Positions 59,701 through 64,000 of a DNA stretch of 64,000 nucleotides are shown one piece after another (within the stretch, counting starts at the first letter, position 1; each line of letters opens with the position of its first letter). Position numbers and translations under genes: made by a program. This stretch comes from Arenicola marina (lineage: Eukaryota > Annelida > Polychaeta > Arenicolidae). The notes under the pieces are model-generated. The model had not been told where the DNA came from and made no database searches. It was given only the letters and a program-made list of their open reading frames with translations. The stretch covers positions 45,601,174 through 45,665,173 of the forward strand of contig OZ025250.1 in NCBI GenBank assembly GCA_964019135.1. The letters run 5' to 3'.

Positions 59701-60690
59701 CATACGTAGCTTACACTCTTCAGCTGGGCCTCTGGGCCGGTGTCCCTAAACCATACGTCGCTTACGCCCCTCAGCTGGGCCTCTGGGCCGGTATCCCTAA
59801 ACCATACGTAGCTTACGCTCCTCAGCTGGGCCTCTGGGCCGGTATCCCTAAACCATACGCAGCTTACGCTCCTCAGCTGGGCCTCTGGGCCGGTATCCCT
59901 AAACCATACGTAGCTTACGCTCCTCAGCATGGCCTCTGGGCCGGTATCCCTAAACCATACGTAGCTTACGCTCCTCAGCTGGGCCTCTGGGCCGGTGTCC
60001 CTAAACCATACGTAGCTTACGCTCCTCAGCTGGGCCTCTGGGCCGGTATCCCTAAATCATACGTAGCTTACGCTCCTCAGCTGGGCCTCTGGGCCGGTAT
60101 CCCTAAACCATACGTAGCTTACGCTCCTCAGCTGGGCCTCTGGGCCGGTATCCCTAAACCATACGTAGCTTACGCTCCTCAGCTGGGCCTCTGGGCCGGT
60201 GTCCCTAAACCATCTGTAGCTTACGCTCCTCAGCTGGGCCTCTTGGCCGGTATCCCTAAACCATACGTAGCTTACGCTCCTCAGCTGGGCCTCTGGGCCG
60301 GTATCCCTAAACCATACGTAGCTTACGCTCCTCAGCTGGGCCTCTGGGCCGGTATCCTAAACCATACGTAGCTTACGCTCCTCAGCTGGGCCTCTGGGCC
60401 GGTATCCCTAAACCATACGTAGCTTACGCTCCACAGCTGGGCCTCTGGGCCGGTATCCCTAAACCATACGTAGCTTACGCTCCTCAGCTGGGCCTCTGGT
60501 GCGGTATCCCTAAACCATACGTAGCATACGCTCCTCAGCTGGGCCTCTGGGCCGGTATCCCTAAACCATACGTAGCTTACGCTCCTCAGCTGGGCCTCTG
60601 GGCCGGTATCCCTAAACCATACGTAGCTTACGCTCCTCAGCTGGGCCTCTGGGCCGGTATCCCTAAACCATACGTAGCTTACGCGTCACA
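56746..60690. repeat. 51-bp array, about 77 units
   Basis: Unit: CTCCTCAGCTGGGCCTCTGG, GCCGGTATCCCTAAACCATA, CGTAGCTTACG. Variation is concentrated at a few sites (GTAGC/GTCGC/GCAGC, TTACG/TTAGG/TTACA/TTAAG, GGGCC/GGGTC). Because 51 is a multiple of 3, one minus frame remains open for 1,062 codons from an ATG at 59930 to a stop at 56742, repeating a 17-residue unit with SYVWFRDTGPEAQ. A one-base deletion near 60357 closes that frame upstream. The ATG arises only because one unit has CAGCATGG instead of CAGCTGGG. No promoter, splice site or known domain supports translation. Confidence 0.95.
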
Positions 60691-61342
60691 TTTCCAGGTG
60701 TCATTGTAAAGCTTCTGACGCACGGACAGCGGTCTTCTACGCGCCATTCCAATCAGATATGACTAGGTAGAGTCGATTTGAGAGGGCGCCGACAGAGAAT
60801 GAAGAGACTAACAGACTGTTATGGCCATGGTTTATTCGTGTAAACAAAGCCTGTAACGACAGGGTGCAAAACTAAGCAACATAGACTTAGGAACTGAATC
60901 TCAGTTAATAATGACAAACTTCTGGCAGTTAGATTCGGAGGTGAAATGATTTCACTACAAACATGAATAACCGAACGAAGTTACGAAATATTCAAAATAC
61001 TATCTCTTAATGACAACATATCGATTTCTAATTAGTATTTGTAGTATCAGTCGAGGATTTCACTTGTATTGCAGCAGCATAACATTACATACAATGGCTA
61101 TACAATACATATATTCAGATAGGCAAGCATTATAACTCTCAATGAACAACAACAATTAAAGATGATCTCGCATGTATCAGTCGGATATACACCTAATGTG
61201 GAAGAGAGAAACGCGCGCAGATAGTAAACAGAAAACAGCATTTGGTTACAATTAAAAAATGTTGATGAAATCGCATGGTAATGACTGGACACATTAAAAG
61301 GCACGATTGGCGGACATTGCATTATTAGAGCATCATCAACCC
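60691..61342. other. Unique AT-rich region
   Basis: No gene is recognised. It is probably flanking host DNA before the Ty3/Gypsy element. Confidence 0.5.
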
Positions 61343-61348
61343 TGTGAC

Positions 61349-61488
61349 TGTAAGGTGTCGCCCCCTGTGGGTAACTACTACATCTTGTAGGGTAGGGTGC
61401 TGCCCTCTGTTGATTTCTGAAAGACTCATTGTTATCATTGTAAACGCGTTGTTCAAATACACACAATAAACATAGCTTGGATGTAACA
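61349..61488 (+). repeat. Candidate 5' LTR of the Ty3/Gypsy element
   Basis: The segment starts TGTAAGGTG, ends GTAACA, contains AATAAA at 61465-61470 near its end, and lies about 215 bp before gag. TGG follows at 61491, where a primer-binding site should begin. The 3' LTR is outside the window, so the limits cannot be confirmed. Confidence 0.4.
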
Positions 61489-61702
61489 AATGGAAGTTGT
61501 TCCTATCTATGATAACAATGAGTAAGCCACAAGAACCCAAGCCAGTCACGGGCGTCCGACACTGCTCACAGCGCCGTATCAAGAGAGTATAACTAGGGCC
61601 AAAGCCAACACCCCTATTATCGCTCAAGCACCAACACCTACCACAGCCACTGCCACAGCAACGGAAAATTTGAGGTCAGTTGAATCCTTCTAGAGCTCCA
61701 AA

Positions 61703-62653
61703 ATGGTTAAAGTGAGATGTTCGTTCCCCGGCTGTGCCTATGAGACCGCTGAAGCTGAGGATGGTGCTGTCGTTGCTGCCCTTCTGAACATACATGCGCA
61801 AACTCACGCCCCAACTGATACTGGGCCCGCAAAGGCGGAGAAACTGAAGCGCCCGTGTATCTCGGCAGCCGGGACCGGTGAAGAGTGGGTGTACTTCGTG
61901 ACACGGTGGAAGAAGTACCGCGAGGGGACCAAGCTGACCGGCCCAGATGTAGTGTCACAACTACTCGAATGCTGCGATGACCAGCTCCGGAAGGACCTGA
62001 CCCGTGCTGCGGGAGGCAGCCTCACAGCAATGGAGGCACAGGCGGTGCGCAGTGAAAACATCATGGTTGTCCGCGTCACCCTACACAATATGTCACAAGA
62101 CCGTGATGAGACCATCCGGTCATTTGGTGCTCGAATTAAAGGCCAGGCCGGCACGTGCAAGTATGTGACAAAGTGCTCGGCCGACGACTGCGGAGCTGAC
62201 GTGGGCTTCACAGAGGCGATATTGCATGACGTGCTTGCCCGTGGCATAGCAGACCAGGATATCCAGCTGGATCTCCTTGGTGATCAAAATCAGGGCATGT
62301 CGCTGGAAGAGATACTCTCATTCGTCAAGGCCAAGGAGCCTGGCAAGAGGTCGGCCTCCAGACTGTTAGGTGCGCAGGGTGCCAATGCTATGAATAGTGT
62401 CTACCCCCGCTCCAAGATGCAAGAATTAATTGGTAGACGGCCGGATCCTAAAGTGGGCCAACCAGGGAGGCAGCAACTCACCTGCTCGTATTGCGGAGGC
62501 CGTGGTCATGGCCAGCGTGCCCCACCCCACGTGAGGCCAAAGGAGTGCCCGACGTACAACCATAAATGTAAACTGTGCAACAGGGACCACCACACCGAAG
62601 GCCTTTGTCGCAGCAAGGACAACCCCAAAGCCCAGCAGAAAAGCCACCAATGA
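61703..62653 (+). CDS. gag: Ty3/Gypsy retrotransposon Gag
   Basis: An intact 316-codon ORF. Residues 6-35 form a C2H2-type finger (C6, C11, H31, H35), a feature of some invertebrate Gypsy Gags. The middle (about 55-235) is the capsid-like part with WVYFVTRWKKY. The C-terminus (261-302) has two zinc knuckles: an extended C-x2-C-x4-H-x12-C and a canonical C-x2-C-x4-H-x4-C (C289, C292, H297, C302), which would bind the element's RNA. The ATG lies in good context (AAAATGG). Gag forms the particle that packages element RNA. The pol downstream is broken, so this copy could not move on its own. Confidence 0.85.
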   Translation: MVKVRCSFPGCAYETAEAEDGAVVAALLNIHAQTHAPTDTGPAKAEKLKRPCISAAGTGEEWVYFVTRWKKYREGTKLTGPDVVSQLLECCDDQLRKDLTRAAGGSLTAMEAQAVRSENIMVVRVTLHNMSQDRDETIRSFGARIKGQAGTCKYVTKCSADDCGADVGFTEAILHDVLARGIADQDIQLDLLGDQNQGMSLEEILSFVKAKEPGKRSASRLLGAQGANAMNSVYPRSKMQELIGRRPDPKVGQPGRQQLTCSYCGGRGHGQRAPPHVRPKECPTYNHKCKLCNRDHHTEGLCRSKDNPKAQQKSHQ

Positions 62654-62755
62654 CGGTGACCAGGAAGCGGCGGCCTTCAGCGAATTCTCCGAGATACGCA
62701 CCGTTCAGGCCATTGGTTGCCGCTGGGAAGGCCCTACCACACCCCGATCCCAGTC

Positions 62756-64000
62756 CCATTACACTGGCAGGAGGAAGTGAAAGCTGGGCTCGACCAAGAC
62801 GTGAAGCTGGGAGTGATCGAATCCGTTCCTATAGGGACACCAGTCACTTGATGTCATCGTATGGTGATCTGCGCCAAGAAAACTGGGAAGCCACGGCGTA
62901 CCGTTGACTTTCAGCCCCTCAATGCCCATGCTACCCGAGAAACCCATCACACACAATCTCCTTTCCACCAGGCTTGTACCGTCCCACACGGGAAATGGAA
63001 AACCGTGTTCGACGCCTGGAACGGAACCACAGCGTGGCATTGGACCCCGAGGACAGGCGCTACACCACCTTCCTAACACCATGGGGCCGCTACCTATACT
63101 GTACAGCATCCCAAGGTGACCCAGAGTTCACAGCCGCTACCACTCGCCAATTCCTACGTATGTGGGGCGTCCACCATCGCCTCTCATCGGTGGCATTCCC
63201 TCACAGCAACCGCCGGGCCGAGGTCGGGGTAAAGACAGCCAAGCGTCTCATCACAGACAATACCGATGCCAATGGTTCTCTAGACACAGACGCCACACAT
63301 CGGGCAGTCCTCCAGTACCGCAACACCCCTGATCCAGACACCAAGCTGTCACCCGCCATGTGTGTCTTTGGACGCCCCATCAGGGACTTCATACCTATAC
63401 TGCCTGGTAGATACCAACCTCACGACACTTGGAAAGAAACCCTGGCGGCCCGCGAAGGGGCGCTCCGAAACAGGCACATGCGAGACGCTGAACGATGGAC
63501 GGAGCACACAAAACGCCTCCCCCCGTTGTCTGTCGGTGACTTCGTTAGGTCCAAAACCAGACCGGTCCGCATACGAACACGTGGGACAAGACTGGGCGAG
63601 TATGTAATCAAAGTTGACGGCTCCGGTAGGATGACACGTCAGAACAGGAAGTTCCTACGGAAGTACACCCCGGTAGCCCTCCCTTCTGCCCGCCACACCA
63701 TCATCGAGGACCTCAGCCATCGGGTACGGCGAGACGGGTCGACCCCCACTCTGCCAGGGCCCTCCCTTCTGCCCGCCACACCATCATCGAGGACCTCAGC
63801 CATCGGGCACGGCGAGACGGGTCGACCCCCACTCCGCCAGGGCCCTCCCTTCTGCCCGCCACACCATCATCGAGGACCTCAGCCATCGGGCACGGCGAGA
63901 CGGGTCGACCCCCACTCTGCCAGGGCCCTCCCTTCTGCCCGCCACACCATCATTGAGGACCTCAGCCATCGGGCACGACGAGACGGGTCGACCCCCACTC
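62756..64000 (+). pseudogene. Ty3/Gypsy pol with internal deletion, runs off the window
   Basis: After gag, protease is absent and sequence enters RT directly: LGVIESVPIGTPVT, then [28 protein letters not shown] and [18 protein letters not shown] stop lies at 62849-62851 and a one-base frameshift near 63024. At about 63117, RT before the catalytic YxDD joins in frame to the integrase C-terminal half ([54 protein letters not shown], then [19 protein letters not shown]). The RT active site, RNase H and the integrase zinc-binding and first catalytic parts are all lost. The frame from 63025 stays open to the window end. Confidence 0.85.
63677..64000. repeat. 83-bp tandem repeat at the end of pol
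   Basis: CCCTCCCTTCTGCCCGCCAC begins at 63677, 63760, 63843 and 63926, exactly 83 bp apart; copies are nearly identical and continue past the window. The unit includes GGACCTCAGCCATCGGG and GAGACGGGTCGACCCCC. Since 83 is not a multiple of 3, each copy is read in a new frame. Confidence 0.95.

Noticed and set aside
61707-62247. Minus-strand ORFs of 83 and 147 codons
   Set aside because: They are antisense shadows of the intact gag.

Overview
The window looks like genomic DNA from an invertebrate animal, probably a lophotrochozoan such as a mollusc. This is an inference. It rests on GT-AG introns in a protein kinase gene, Ty3/Gypsy and APE-type LINE remnants of animal type, a PIF/Harbinger-like MITE, a tRNA-derived SINE-like head, and very low gene density. 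No bacterial operon, rRNA gene or CRISPR array is visible.

More than half of the window (roughly 36 kb by adding the arrays) is tandem repeat. From left to right: a 25-bp array with a 3.67-kb higher-order duplication (1-6855); two exons of a minus-strand Ser/Thr kinase gene (7058-8227); degenerate GA-rich repeats leading into a 42-bp array (8300-11945); a 17-bp array (12207-12480); the minus-strand end of a decayed Ty3/Gypsy pol (12563-13370); a 10-kb array of 29-bp units (13640-23820) with an exact 2,160-bp higher-order duplication; and mostly unique DNA with a candidate first exon (25381) and a short LTR-type element primed by tRNA-Gln (26427-28358).

The middle holds a heptamer-based array with an inverted block (28497-29330), a 59-bp GA-rich array (29615-32700), a broken LINE on the plus strand (34116-36680), two copies of a hairpin-headed dispersed repeat (37477-38483 and 42985-43716), a SINE-like tRNA head (38556-38622), and a 410-bp MITE (41369-41778). 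The right part holds 30-bp and 20-bp arrays (45232-46590), a minus-strand LINE end (47764-49075), then a nearly continuous chain of minisatellites with units of 19, 36, 30, 22, about 36, 23 and 51 bp (49200-60690). The window ends in a Ty3/Gypsy element with an intact gag, a pol with an internal deletion, and an 83-bp tandem repeat at the end of pol.

The only convincing host gene is the kinase, which keeps all its catalytic motifs and carries or abuts the first array in an intron. Long ORFs inside the 42-bp, 51-bp and 23-bp arrays are best explained by unit lengths or sequences that avoid stops; none shows independent evidence of being a protein. One GA-rich unit family recurs in at least five places, always in the same orientation, so the arrays are partly related to one another.
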